Of a stretch of 35,674 nucleotides of DNA, positions 18,601 through 25,558 are shown piece after piece; the stretch's first letter is position 1, and each line of letters opens with the position of its first letter. Where the stretch lies: NCBI GenBank assembly GCA_902801025.1, contig CADCGZ010000014.1:1-35674 (forward strand), given 5' to 3'. A program made the translations under genes and the position numbers. Under the pieces are notes generated by a model, which had not been told where the DNA came from, did no database searches, and saw nothing but the letters and a program-made list of their open reading frames with translations. This DNA is from an uncultured bacterium. GTDB taxonomy: Bacteria; Verrucomicrobiota; Kiritimatiellia; RFP12; UBA1067.

Positions 18601-20179
18601 AGTCGCGCGTCTCGTAGGAAAGCGCCGCCATGTCGTTCGAAACCATCAGCGCGTAGGAATAGGCCGTCGCCGGCGCGAGCCCCTTGTCGAGGCCGGAGAA
18701 GGCGCCGACCGTCAGATTGGATGCAAACGCCGTCCAGATCGCGGGTTCGGCGGTGGCGGTCGGCCAGACCTTGGCGTAGAAGGTGCACTCCGTCGCCTCC
18801 GACGCGCCGAGAGAGGAGAGCGTGCCGCCGAACTGGACGTGGCTGGCGCCGAAGTCGGTGACGGTGAAGTTCACGACGGGACGCTCGATAATCTGGTTCG
18901 TGACGACCGTGCCCCTCGTCAGGAACGAGGCGTTGTCCACGGTGTCGAAGTCGGCCTTGACACGTGCGGCCGTCGTCCTGCCGTAGCGGAGACGCACCTC
19001 ATCCATCTCCCCGACGAGTGGTCTGCACTGGCCACCGTCTGCGCCGCCGCCGATGTAAAGGTCAAGCCCGCCTTGAGTAACCAGCCCGGGTAGCAGGTTG
19101 GCTCCATTTGAGGTTTTCTCCACTCCATCATGATAGAGATAGTACTTGCCGGTTTCCCCCTCGGATGTGTAGACGATATCAATTTTTTTCCAGGAGCTTG
19201 TGGAAAAACCTTTGACACCTGTAATCTTCGCGTACCCCGGGTTGTCAGGAACTTTGTCAGGATCGCTTCCCGAAGTACCATTAGAGTAGATGCGCCACTG
19301 CTCGATGCTGTCATGGTGTTGCAACGCCCAGGCCTGATAGTTGTCCGTGTCCTTGCGACCAATGAAATAATTGTACCGCGCGGTCGTTTCGTGACGCGCC
19401 CAGAAGGACGCGGAGAAGTCCTGCCCAAGATCGTCAACGGCTTTTCTCTTGGCAGAACCGCTGACACCGAGGGGGACGGTGATGGCACCGATGCCCTTGG
19501 GATCGTTCGCCGTCGCAATCTTGCGGGCACGGCCGGGCTTGCCGGATGCATACGATGACGATTTGGACTTGGTTGAATAGAACGTGTCACCGGTCAGGGA
19601 GTTGGTCGTCGAGTCGTACACCTTTACGGAGCCGGTCTCCGTGCCGTAGTCTTCCCGGAAGTGCCAGACGCCAGCATAGTTGGTCCAGACATTGTCCGGA
19701 TTGAGCGCCTTGCCAGTCTTGGACGAGCGGTACAACATGGCGAACTCGGTGTGGTTGGTCATGATCGGGAGGTTCACCCAGATAAGCGATTCGCCCGACG
19801 GATCCCACGTGTCGATGTCGTAGGCAAGTCCGTTGCCTTCCGCATCGACAAAGCCGACATCGACAAGTTTCAAGGCATCTGGGTCGGTGGGGGTCACGCT
19901 GGCGTTGTAGAAGTCGCCGTAGTCGAAGCCAGAGATGCCTGCTGTATTTGTTTCATTGGATTCCGAAAGCCGCACGAGGACGGGGAAGTTCGTGAGGACT
20001 TCCGTCCCGGTGTAGCCGTTTACGGTGAACTTCACGCCGCGCGCGAATTCGGCAACGTCCGAAACGGGACGCGGAATGCTCGGCTGTTGTGTTTCGCCGC
20101 CACCTTCGCCACCCGCCCATGCAAACGGCGCGATGACAAAAGCCGCAAGACCAAAGATGCTACAGATTTTCGTTTTCAT
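15635..20179 (-). CDS. Giant secreted DUF2341/glycine-rich protein (1514 aa)
   Basis: Signal peptide MKTKICSIFGLAAFVIAP..., then a DUF2341 domain (about 50-150), a LamG-like domain (about 165-420, ending VGEMDEVRLRYGRTTAARVKADFD), an Fn3-like domain, a glycine-rich domain (about 575-815) and more Fn3-like repeats. The C-terminal module of about 370 residues starts TWRAVDGEWSGNWTNAAHW and is shared with the protein at 810-4877. It ends GVLFLIY. The glycine-rich domain opens VRALVVAGGGPGGYKAGGGG and closes GGDGIVIIRYA, the same frame as in the 5039 and 22060 proteins, so it is a discrete swapped module. AAGGGGG precedes the ATG. No enzyme motif was seen; adhesive or structural surface role inferred. 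Confidence 0.85.
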   Translation of the reverse strand: MKTKICSIFGLAAFVIAPFAWAGGEGGGETQQPSIPRPVSDVAEFARGVKFTVNGYTGTEVLTNFPVLVRLSESNETNTAGISGFDYGDFYNASVTPTDPDALKLVDVGFVDAEGNGLAYDIDTWDPSGESLIWVNLPIMTNHTEFAMLYRSSKTGKALNPDNVWTNYAGVWHFREDYGTETGSVKVYDSTTNSLTGDTFYSTKSKSSSYASGKPGRARKIATANDPKGIGAITVPLGVSGSAKRKAVDDLGQDFSASFWARHETTARYNYFIGRKDTDNYQAWALQHHDSIEQWRIYSNGTSGSDPDKVPDNPGYAKITGVKGFSTSSWKKIDIVYTSEGETGKYYLYHDGVEKTSNGANLLPGLVTQGGLDLYIGGGADGGQCRPLVGEMDEVRLRYGRTTAARVKADFDTVDNASFLTRGTVVTNQIIERPVVNFTVTDFGASHVQFGGTLSSLGASEATECTFYAKVWPTATAEPAIWTAFASNLTVGAFSGLDKGLAPATAYSYALMVSNDMAALSYETRDSFTTSGVGVGGTGGDVTRVGDDWIHYFRVALDDENAVTNVYTFTPPSYVETVRALVVAGGGPGGYKAGGGGGAGGYIYNAALGVSGGNSYTITVGEGGAASDSVNAFGANGGDSSISNGVDEVVRAIGGGAGGNYSNNSNYRVGRDGGSGGGSPHNNANAGEGTLGQGNAGGKGNTHILAGGGGGASGTGGAAPTQGNNQNAGAGGAGLECDITGVGVYYAGGGGGGGEQYSGASGSPGAGGNGGGGTGSRKDANGTASAATAGVDGLGGGGGGGCGDVEALYQGGDGGDGIVIIRYASQGDYTTILEPIISLQSAVCNDTAFTGDVAFRVAWAGYGHDDVAEVRAVWGYAKTALTHTNVIATAAIGLGTGSFPLKADKRTVYLKLLAVNAAGKEAYSSEMISFYVNENTQAVEEEDDLPILENIALEADAAWATVSGEVISAGRASGSPKTCTVRVKYGTTAAALTTVVATNNVAVGDVMVAVNGLLPNTTYYYAVEIEDDAGTVITEDTASFTTLPQPTFAAVATEVNATTLSLSGGLSVAGGGITTVFVAWGDAAPVVVATFTKDSETMSFACTNTLPAWAESVEWKVVYSNELTNADGTGNGTVKTTESNGTLNPVDTAAYTWRAVDGEWSGNWTNAAHWASDKAVCRGYPNGAETAASFANCTTQNPAVVTIDGKYSVKAFVPNAVNGASDITFHGADRASSGLTATSPVLWSDAKHVCSDTQIKFEEMAVTFNNDWQIMRHAQDAGGPVAYSNILVRFSNVGLNVNNKQLKLCAPYSRLEFTDGTTATAGEVTVSGTDSVLLVDDSAVTANTNLRLGVQCLPNEGEHILFRGAAPKLTAKSWFSPYKITNQPVGVVFEVPVGGYASTPFVFSHTSNTFGQPDGDGSTGKVGMYTFAVSPDSPALKVNATIENNVLVQTTAGFYSTVLSDSVFTVPERDGSPTDAFKWGVEGAPLAEGAELSTARQLLLNLTGHAQGVLFLIY

Positions 20180-20205
20180 GCAATACCCCCTTCAAGTTAT
20201 GGAAT

Positions 20206-20258
20206 ATTATACCAAAATTTTGCGCGAAGATGGACAGCTTCAGAAAAATAGTTGGAGT
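20206..20258 (-). promoter_or_regulatory. Promoter block A, copy 3
   Basis: Same extended -10 (TGG-TATAAT, 20211-20206), upstream CGCGCAAAATTT stretch and leader as at 14683-14735. It drives the 20179 gene. Confidence 0.65.
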
Positions 20259-20270
20259 GGGAGAGGAGAG

Positions 20271-20337
20271 GTTATAGCCGTGTAGAACATGTAGAACGTG
20301 TAGAAAATGCGGAGCCGCGGCGGATTCGCCGCGGCTC
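20271..20337 (-). repeat. Intergenic hairpin element, copy 6
   Basis: Perfect 10-bp stem at 20312-20337 with complete 9-nt repeat arm. A separate 5-bp hairpin (GTCCG / CGGAC, 20342-20358) lies between it and the small-gene operon at 20401, so this copy follows small genes rather than a giant gene. Confidence 0.8.
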
Positions 20338-20400
20338 GAAAGTCCGTCTAAAGCGGACACTAATTTGGAGACAACCTGAACAACCGGGGGAACAACTTTT

Positions 20401-20715
20401 TCATAGGCGGGCGGACTGGTTGCGGCCGCCCGTCGTGGTTCCGTAAAAACCCGTATCCGACAGTTCTGACCATTTCGCAAACATTTCAAGGTAATGCTGC
20501 TTTATGAAATCTTGAACTAGTGGAACTTCTCGGGCTGCCAATGTCCCCTGCTCCATGAGTCGCGTCGATCCATCTGCATAAACAAAGAACTTCGCCGCCC
20601 CCTTCTCGCGCAAACGACTGTCACGGCTGGCATGGACATGCATCGCCTCAAGGATGCAATGAGATGTGAAATAGAGCCAGTGGCCAAATACTTTTTCTGC
20701 AAAATACTTCGGCAT
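20401..20715 (-). CDS. DUF4160-like small protein (104 aa)
   Basis: The product has LYFTSHCILEAMHVHASRD followed by AKFFVYADGSTRLMEQGTLAAREVPLVQDFIKQHYLEMFAKW. This matches the DUF4160 layout: an aromatic strand, the HVHA motif, a beta-hairpin, and a C-terminal helix ending in xxxKW. DUF4160 proteins occur in small operons often proposed to be toxin-antitoxin-like; activity is unknown. Its ATG lies one base after the stop of the 20717 gene. The last ten residues (TTGGRNQSAR) run beyond the usual family end. Confidence 0.65.
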   Translation of the reverse strand: MPKYFAEKVFGHWLYFTSHCILEAMHVHASRDSRLREKGAAKFFVYADGSTRLMEQGTLAAREVPLVQDFIKQHYLEMFAKWSELSDTGFYGTTTGGRNQSARL

Positions 20716-20716
20716 T

Positions 20717-20944
20717 TTAGGCAGCTGTTATGTAGCGACGATTGTCAAGGACGATGCGGATGGCGATGTCGGACTCTACATTGTCCATATTAGTCTCGCT
20801 TAGCGTTCCATCATTCATTATGTACGCCGCCTTACCAGAGCGAAGGTTGACTACACGGAAATTGTCACCGTCGCGCGTGACGGCATATCCGTTCAGCACC
20901 AAATCAGCGTTTTCGGCAATCTCGATCGCCCTGTCATCAGGCAT
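20717..20944 (-). CDS. Small acidic protein of the DUF4160 operon (75 aa)
   Basis: Not recognised as a named family. The product (MPDDRAIEIAENADLVLNGYAVTRDGDNFRVVNLRSGKAAY...) is acidic with alternating short strands and no signal peptide. The ATG overlaps the end of the upstream gene by eight bases (ATGCCTGA), and the stop is one base before the DUF4160-like gene. The tight coupling of all three genes is the main evidence that it is real. Confidence 0.6.
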   Translation of the reverse strand: MPDDRAIEIAENADLVLNGYAVTRDGDNFRVVNLRSGKAAYIMNDGTLSETNMDNVESDIAIRIVLDNRRYITAA

Positions 20945-21218
20945 GGAGCACCTCGACTTTCTTGATCCGCTTCAAAAAAGCGTCTGCGTCGTAATAGAGA
21001 TTCTCGAGTATCTGGCGAATATCGATGTAATCCTCGACCTCGCCACTCCCATAGTCAGCATCGACCTCAAGGTATCCGTCATCCCATTTCTTCACACGGG
21101 CGTATCTCCTTAGGCGTGACGGCGTGGCGAAACGAATGACATCACCACCAAACGAGAAGAACGAATAGTTCTCCTTGTTCGTCAAGAAAGCCGTGTCGCC
21201 TGTCAATATTTCATCCAT
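20937..21218 (-). CDS. First small protein of the DUF4160 operon (93 aa)
   Basis: The product MDEILTGDTAFLTNKENYSF... contains a strand-rich part (FFSFGGDVIRFATPSRLRRYARVKKW) and an acidic region DGYLEVDADYGSGEVEDYIDI, followed by a helix. I do not recognise the family. It is driven by promoter block A copy 4, the block otherwise used by the giant surface genes. Here the -10 box ends nine bases before the ATG at 21218, leaving almost no leader. The frame stays open upstream to 21368 through the hairpin element, but that extension is repeat sequence, not coding. Confidence 0.6.
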   Translation of the reverse strand: MDEILTGDTAFLTNKENYSFFSFGGDVIRFATPSRLRRYARVKKWDDGYLEVDADYGSGEVEDYIDIRQILENLYYDADAFLKRIKKVEVLHA

Positions 21219-21227
21219 TCCGCGCCC

Positions 21228-21280
21228 ATTATACCAAAATTTTGCGCGAAGATGGACAGCTTCAGAAAAATAGTTGGAGT
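21228..21280 (-). promoter_or_regulatory. Promoter block A, copy 4 (before a small-gene operon)
   Basis: TGG-TATAAT at 21233-21228 with the same upstream sequence as the giant-gene promoters. The homology stops right after the -10 box: the giant-gene leader with its ribosome binding site is absent. Confidence 0.65.
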
Positions 21281-21293
21281 TGGGAGAGGGGAG

Positions 21294-21360
21294 GTTATAG
21301 CCGTGTAGAACATGTAGAACGTGTAGAAAATGCGGAGCCGCGGCAGATTTGCCGCGGCTC
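21294..21360 (-). repeat. Intergenic hairpin element, copy 7
   Basis: Perfect 10-bp stem at 21335-21360 and complete 9-nt repeat arm, located after the DUF2442 gene and before promoter block A copy 4. Confidence 0.8.
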
Positions 21361-21405
21361 TGCAACATAATTCAGCATCGAGAACAGAAAAATCTGCCGT
21401 TTATG

Positions 21406-21657
21406 TCATGATGGGCGTCCCACCTTTACATATTGGCCATGATCTCCGCGCAATAGACCCTCGAAGGAAAGATCTTCATCAATATCTGGCCAACGCAGAC
21501 CATCCTCATCAACCTCAATGTTGCAAAGTTGATCCGGCGTCGCGCCTTCCAGTCGCCAATTCCCAGCAATGGGAAATGAAAGATCGGTTCCATCCGGCAA
21601 TGCGACATGGATTTTATTGTCCGCAAAAAAAGCCTTTCTCTTAATCAAAGTATTCAT
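21406..21657 (-). CDS. DUF2442-family small protein (83 aa)
   Basis: The product has LPDGTDLSFPI and ends GLRWPDIDEDLSFEGLLRG, the DUF2442 hallmark (W-P-x-[IL]-D-x-D-[IL]-S-x-E-x-L-L). DUF2442 genes are commonly paired with DUF4160 genes, as here, and the pair is often discussed as toxin-antitoxin-like; which partner would be toxic is unknown. The ATG overlaps the end of the upstream DUF4160 gene by 17 bases. Confidence 0.75.
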   Translation of the reverse strand: MNTLIKRKAFFADNKIHVALPDGTDLSFPIAGNWRLEGATPDQLCNIEVDEDGLRWPDIDEDLSFEGLLRGDHGQYVKVGRPS

Positions 21658-21874
21658 GCCATTTGCTCCTTATCGTTTCGATGTTCTCTTCGGCAATTTC
21701 CTGTGCTTTTCGCAGTTCCTGCACTTTCATACCCTTAGATTCCAACAGCTGAACTTCATCGGCAACATCAAACTTCGCTTTACCCGAACCAGATCTAACG
21801 TGGACATGTATCGGCTCATGTTCATTCGAATAGAAGTAGAAAGTATATCCGTCTTTGCTTAAAGCACTTGGCAT
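21641..21874 (-). CDS. DUF4160-family small protein (77 aa)
   Basis: The product MPSALSKDGYTFYFYSNEHE continues PIHVHVRSGSGKAKFDV and ends in a helix with KWHEYFD, the canonical DUF4160 pattern with the HVHV motif. The ATG at 21874 is chosen because AAAGGGG precedes it and the sequence starts like family members; the open frame reaches 21949 but lies across the promoter. First gene of a two-gene operon with DUF2442. Its AT content is higher than that of the giant genes, consistent with a transferred cassette. Confidence 0.8.
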   Translation of the reverse strand: MPSALSKDGYTFYFYSNEHEPIHVHVRSGSGKAKFDVADEVQLLESKGMKVQELRKAQEIAEENIETIRSKWHEYFD

Positions 21875-21902
21875 ATCGATCCCCTTTACCCTTACCGCGT
21901 TC

Positions 21903-21911
21903 ATTATAGCA
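21903..21911 (-). promoter_or_regulatory. Extended -10 promoter of the DUF4160-DUF2442 pair
   Basis: TGC-TATAAT on the minus strand, with TATAAT at 21908-21903, gives a leader of about 22 bases with an AAAGGGG ribosome binding site. No clear -35. Confidence 0.55.
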
Positions 21912-21975
21912 TATTTCATCGTGAATGTGATAGTGAAACGGAAAATCAAACCGCATCTTTTACTAAAGGGGACGG

Positions 21976-22013
21976 GTAGAAAATGCTGAGCCGCGGCAGA
22001 TTTGCCGCGGCTC
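21976..22013 (-). repeat. Intergenic hairpin element, copy 8 (short arm)
   Basis: The 10-bp stem (21988-22013) is intact, but the arm keeps only one TTCTAC unit. A second perfect hairpin (22024-22042, ACTGGCG / CGCCAGT) lies toward the stop codon of the 22060 gene. Reading from the right end, this is the first copy of the array. Confidence 0.75.
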
Positions 22014-22059
22014 TGTGCGGGAGACTGGCGTAGAGCGCCAGTAAACGACGGTTCAATCG

Positions 22060-25000
22060 TCAGTAGATCAGGAACTGAACGTCATTTTTAGGTTCAGCCG
22101 TCGTGGTGTAGGGGCCGACGACAGCGGAGTATTTGACGACATGACCGTCGTTCTCACTGCGCAGGCGGAGGTAGTAGGCCGTCTCGGGCTGGAGGCCCGT
22201 CAGCGTGAAGGACCGGAAGCCTCGTTCCGTCACGCCCGTTTCGGTCGCCGTGTAGGCCGCGACCGTCTGGAAGTTCGCGTCCGTCGACGCCTCCAAGCGC
22301 AGGTCGGCGTAGTTCGCCCCATTGTTACCGGGCGTAAAGAGGTAGCCCCACGCCGTGATCGTCGTGACGCCGGGAACCGGAGGCGCACACCCCGCCGGCG
22401 GATTCGCCACATCCGCGAGGTTCGTGACGACCGAACAATTCGGCGCTCCGGGAACCTTCGTCCGGAACTCGACCGGATCGGTTTCGAAGGATGCCGGGAC
22501 GTCGTTCGTGAGCGACGCGCGGACGAAGTAGGCCGTGTTGAACGTCAGCCCGGACGCAGTGCCGGTCAGCGTCCCGACATCCTCAAGCGTTCCGCTGGCC
22601 GGGAAAGTCAAGTAAGTTCCCTCCTCGAAGTCCTCATCGGCGCAGACCTGGAAGACGCCCGACACGTTCATCGCGCCCTCGCCGAGCCCCGTCACGTTCG
22701 CGGCGAAGGTCGCCGAGGTCTGGGTCGTATCCGTCACGGAGACGGTCGCCTCCGGTGCTGCGGGATTGACGAACGGAATCGTTTCAATCTCGGGCGAGAG
22801 GGCGCCCGCCACCGCGTTCGTCGCGAGGAGGCGGACATAGACCGTGCGGGTCTGGTCGGGCAGCGTGAACGTGCCCGTCCCGCGGCCGATCACGTCCGTC
22901 GCGGAAGACAGGGCGTTCGTGTGGTCGAGCTCTCCCTTCCGGGTTCCCCAGACCGCCAGGACGTCCGCGTAGTCGTAGCCGTCGCCGGCCCACGCAACGC
23001 GGTAGCCAATCGTCGTGAGGCCGTTCGCGGCGCGGTTCAGGCTTTCGAGCGCGACGGCCGGTTCGTTCATGCCTTGCCCGTTGCCCTGCACGGCGTAGCG
23101 GAAAATCACGATGCCGCTGCCGCCGTCGCCGCCCTTGTAGAGGCCGTTTTCGTTGCTGCCGCCGCCACCACCGCCGCCGGTTCCGGGCATGCCGGATTCG
23201 GCAACCTCCGTTCCCGCGTCGGCCGACTTCTGCCCGCCGCTGCCACCGCCGCCCTTGCCGCCCGCAGCTGCGCCTGCAATCGTGCTGGCCGATTGCGAAA
23301 ACGTACCGCCGCCGCCGCCGCCGCCTGCATAGTAGACTTCTGCGCCGGAAATCGTGAAGGGCTTTCCGTCGCCGCCGACGCCGCCAGAATAGGTGCTGCT
23401 CATTCCTATGGATCCGCCTTCGGCATTGGCGCCGCCGCCGCCGCCGCCCCAAGTACCGTTGTTGGTTTTCCCGACGCCGCCGGCGTATCCCTGTCCGTTC
23501 ACGCCGGTACCAACCGTCGTCTCCTTCGCCGCACCGCCGCCGCTGCCGCCGTTCTGGCCGGCGAACATCGCGACGGCCCCAGATGGATCGCCGTTTCCGC
23601 CCGCGCCGCCGCCGACGGTCGTGACGAGCACCGTTCCGTTCGCGGAGATGGACGAAGCGCCGCCGTTCCCGCCGAATTCGGTGTTTGATTCGGAAGCCAA
23701 GCCGCCTGCACCGACCTCAATGTCGTAGGTCGCACCGCCCGTCACGACGAATGCATCGTAGTGGAGCAGGCCGCCCGCGCCGCCGCCGCCGCCGCGACGG
23801 TAGCCGCCCGCGCCGCCGCCGGCCACAACGAGCGCCTCTACGCTCGTCGCGTAGGACGGAGGGACAAACTCGAACGTGGCCGTCCCGTCGCGCGCGATCT
23901 TGAAGGAATGGACGATGTCGTCGCCGACGCGCTTCATGTCGCCGCCGGAGCCGATTTCGCCCGCGCCGGACGTGGTGAACGTGCCGGACTTCACGTCGGA
24001 TTCTTCAGTGAGGTCGTTCACCGCCTGGATTTTGAAGTCGTAATCCGTCTGCGGCAGGAGATCGACAAGGACCCCCGAGAAGGTGTCGTTCAAGGCAAGG
24101 CCGGTCGCAATCGTCGTCCACGCGGCCGGCTCCTCCGTTCCCGTCGGCCATGACTTGGCTCGGACGAAGCACGCAGTTGCCGAATCGCCGCCGAGTCCGT
24201 TGATTTGCCCAGAGAACTGCGCGTAGGCCGCGCCGTGGTCGGCAAGGTCGAGGGTCGCGAGTGGCTTCGCAACAACGGCGATCTCCGTGATGGCCGAAGC
24301 CGAAAGGAACGCCGCATCCGTTGCCTGGTCGTAGTCCGCCTTTACCCAATCGGCCGTTCCGGCCCCGCCGGTCGCGTTCGCATCGAATGGCACAAGGCGC
24401 ACCTCGTCCATATCGCCCCAGAACGAACGTTCGCCGCCAGTCGGCTGGCTGCCGATGGAAAGCGTGTCGGAACCTTGCACCGGCGCCGCATTGTTTTTGT
24501 GGGTGCCGGACGCCACTCTATTAGCATTGGCAAAGACTTGATATCCTGTAGGCGTGTAAACCACATCCAGTTTCGTCCAAGTGTTCTGAACGAGCGGCAG
24601 GACCTCGCCAATTACTGTCACATTGCCGTCCGCCGTCTGGCTCGACCAGATGCGCATATTGGTGCTTTTGTCGGCCAGCTGCAGCTGCCAGGCCTTGGTG
24701 CCGGTCGCCGGCTTGCGGCCGATGAGTTCGCAATAGCGGATACCGGCATCGGCCTCCGTAACCTCGCCCACCGGGCGCATCCAGAACGAAACGACGAAGC
24801 TCGTCCCCAGCGTGTTGAGGGCGGCGATCGGGGCATCATCCTTTCGAATGGTGATGCCGAAGTTCTTCTTCTCGCGCTTGTTCGTGATCTGGCGAGCCCC
24901 GCCGATCCGACCGGGAACGGCGGACGAACGGCTGGAGGCATCGCCCGTCAGCGTGTTCGTCGTGGAATCGTAGATGGGCTGCACGCCGTCGCCGGTCTCG

Positions 25001-25461
25001 CCCAGATGCCAGACGCCGACATAGTTCTCGAACGCGTTGTCCCCGCAGACGGTCTTTCCGTTCGCCTGCCCCTTGTAGAACATCGCGAACTCGGTGCCGT
25101 GCATCATCGTCGGGAGCGTGACCCACACGAGGGACGTCGCGTTTAGCGTTGTGTCCCACGTGTCGATGTCGAAGGCGAGAGGCGTGCCGTCCGCCGCCTT
25201 GAAGCAGATGTCGGCGTTCGCCTTGGCCGGGAAGTTGATGTCCGAATACGAGAACCCGGGAATCGTTTCGCTGGAGATCCGCACGAGCACGGGGAAGTCC
25301 GTGAGCGCCGGACGACTGGCGTCGTAGCCTTCGACCGTGAGGACGACGCCGCGGGCGAAGCCGTCGGGCTTGTGGGCAAAGTTCTCGATGTCGATTGCGG
25401 CCCCGGCGAAGAGCGGCGCGAAGAGAAACGCGGCGAGTGCAAAACGAGCGAATTTTTTCAT
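22060..25461 (-). CDS. Giant secreted DUF2341/glycine-rich protein (1133 aa)
   Basis: Start placed at the ATG at 25461: AAGGA precedes it and it opens a clean signal peptide (MKKFARFALAAFLFAPLFAGA); an upstream in-frame ATG at 25512 would disrupt it. Domains: DUF2341 (about 35-125), LamG-like (about 140-390, with GDMDEVRLVPFDA and ADWVKADYDQATDAAFLS), Fn3-like, glycine-rich (about 525-775, ending GGSGIVIFRYA), and several Fn3-like repeats to the end. It ends DVQFLIY. It lacks the signal-peptide type and promoter block A of its neighbours but has the tail and the hairpin element, so it is an intermediate of the family. Surface role inferred. Confidence 0.85.
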   Translation of the reverse strand: MKKFARFALAAFLFAPLFAGAAIDIENFAHKPDGFARGVVLTVEGYDASRPALTDFPVLVRISSETIPGFSYSDINFPAKANADICFKAADGTPLAFDIDTWDTTLNATSLVWVTLPTMMHGTEFAMFYKGQANGKTVCGDNAFENYVGVWHLGETGDGVQPIYDSTTNTLTGDASSRSSAVPGRIGGARQITNKREKKNFGITIRKDDAPIAALNTLGTSFVVSFWMRPVGEVTEADAGIRYCELIGRKPATGTKAWQLQLADKSTNMRIWSSQTADGNVTVIGEVLPLVQNTWTKLDVVYTPTGYQVFANANRVASGTHKNNAAPVQGSDTLSIGSQPTGGERSFWGDMDEVRLVPFDANATGGAGTADWVKADYDQATDAAFLSASAITEIAVVAKPLATLDLADHGAAYAQFSGQINGLGGDSATACFVRAKSWPTGTEEPAAWTTIATGLALNDTFSGVLVDLLPQTDYDFKIQAVNDLTEESDVKSGTFTTSGAGEIGSGGDMKRVGDDIVHSFKIARDGTATFEFVPPSYATSVEALVVAGGGAGGYRRGGGGGAGGLLHYDAFVVTGGATYDIEVGAGGLASESNTEFGGNGGASSISANGTVLVTTVGGGAGGNGDPSGAVAMFAGQNGGSGGGAAKETTVGTGVNGQGYAGGVGKTNNGTWGGGGGGANAEGGSIGMSSTYSGGVGGDGKPFTISGAEVYYAGGGGGGGTFSQSASTIAGAAAGGKGGGGSGGQKSADAGTEVAESGMPGTGGGGGGGSNENGLYKGGDGGSGIVIFRYAVQGNGQGMNEPAVALESLNRAANGLTTIGYRVAWAGDGYDYADVLAVWGTRKGELDHTNALSSATDVIGRGTGTFTLPDQTRTVYVRLLATNAVAGALSPEIETIPFVNPAAPEATVSVTDTTQTSATFAANVTGLGEGAMNVSGVFQVCADEDFEEGTYLTFPASGTLEDVGTLTGTASGLTFNTAYFVRASLTNDVPASFETDPVEFRTKVPGAPNCSVVTNLADVANPPAGCAPPVPGVTTITAWGYLFTPGNNGANYADLRLEASTDANFQTVAAYTATETGVTERGFRSFTLTGLQPETAYYLRLRSENDGHVVKYSAVVGPYTTTAEPKNDVQFLIY

Positions 25462-25512
25462 TGTGTTCCTTCTCCTTATCTGAATGGATTTCTCATGCGC
25501 ATGCCAGTTCAA

Positions 25513-25549
25513 ACCTATTCAAATCTGAATAATTCAGACTTGAATAGGT
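25513..25549. terminator. Long AT-rich inverted repeat, possible terminator or operator
   Basis: Two 18-base arms around a single central base, with one mismatch. It lies ten bases after the stop of the CotH gene and about 50 bases before the start of the 25461 gene. On the minus strand only TTT follows the stem, on the plus strand TTTTT, so termination is plausible but an operator for the downstream gene is equally possible. Confidence 0.5.
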
Positions 25550-25558
25550 TTTTCACCT

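Noticed and set aside
16436..19093. 885-codon open frame on the plus strand
   Set aside because: It lies antisense to the 15635-20179 gene, is rich in Arg, Gly and Ala with no domain, and is explained by high GC and third-position bias of the real gene.
4945..22013. CRISPR array or integron attC sites
   Set aside because: The 9-nt units have no spacers, copies are kilobases apart, and the stems are short and perfect without the two-box R/L structure or GTTRRRY end of attC. No integrase or cas gene was seen.
4945..22013. Hairpin elements as insertion sequences or MITEs
   Set aside because: No target-site duplications or terminal inverted repeats were found at the edges, and placement is strictly between gene end and next promoter.
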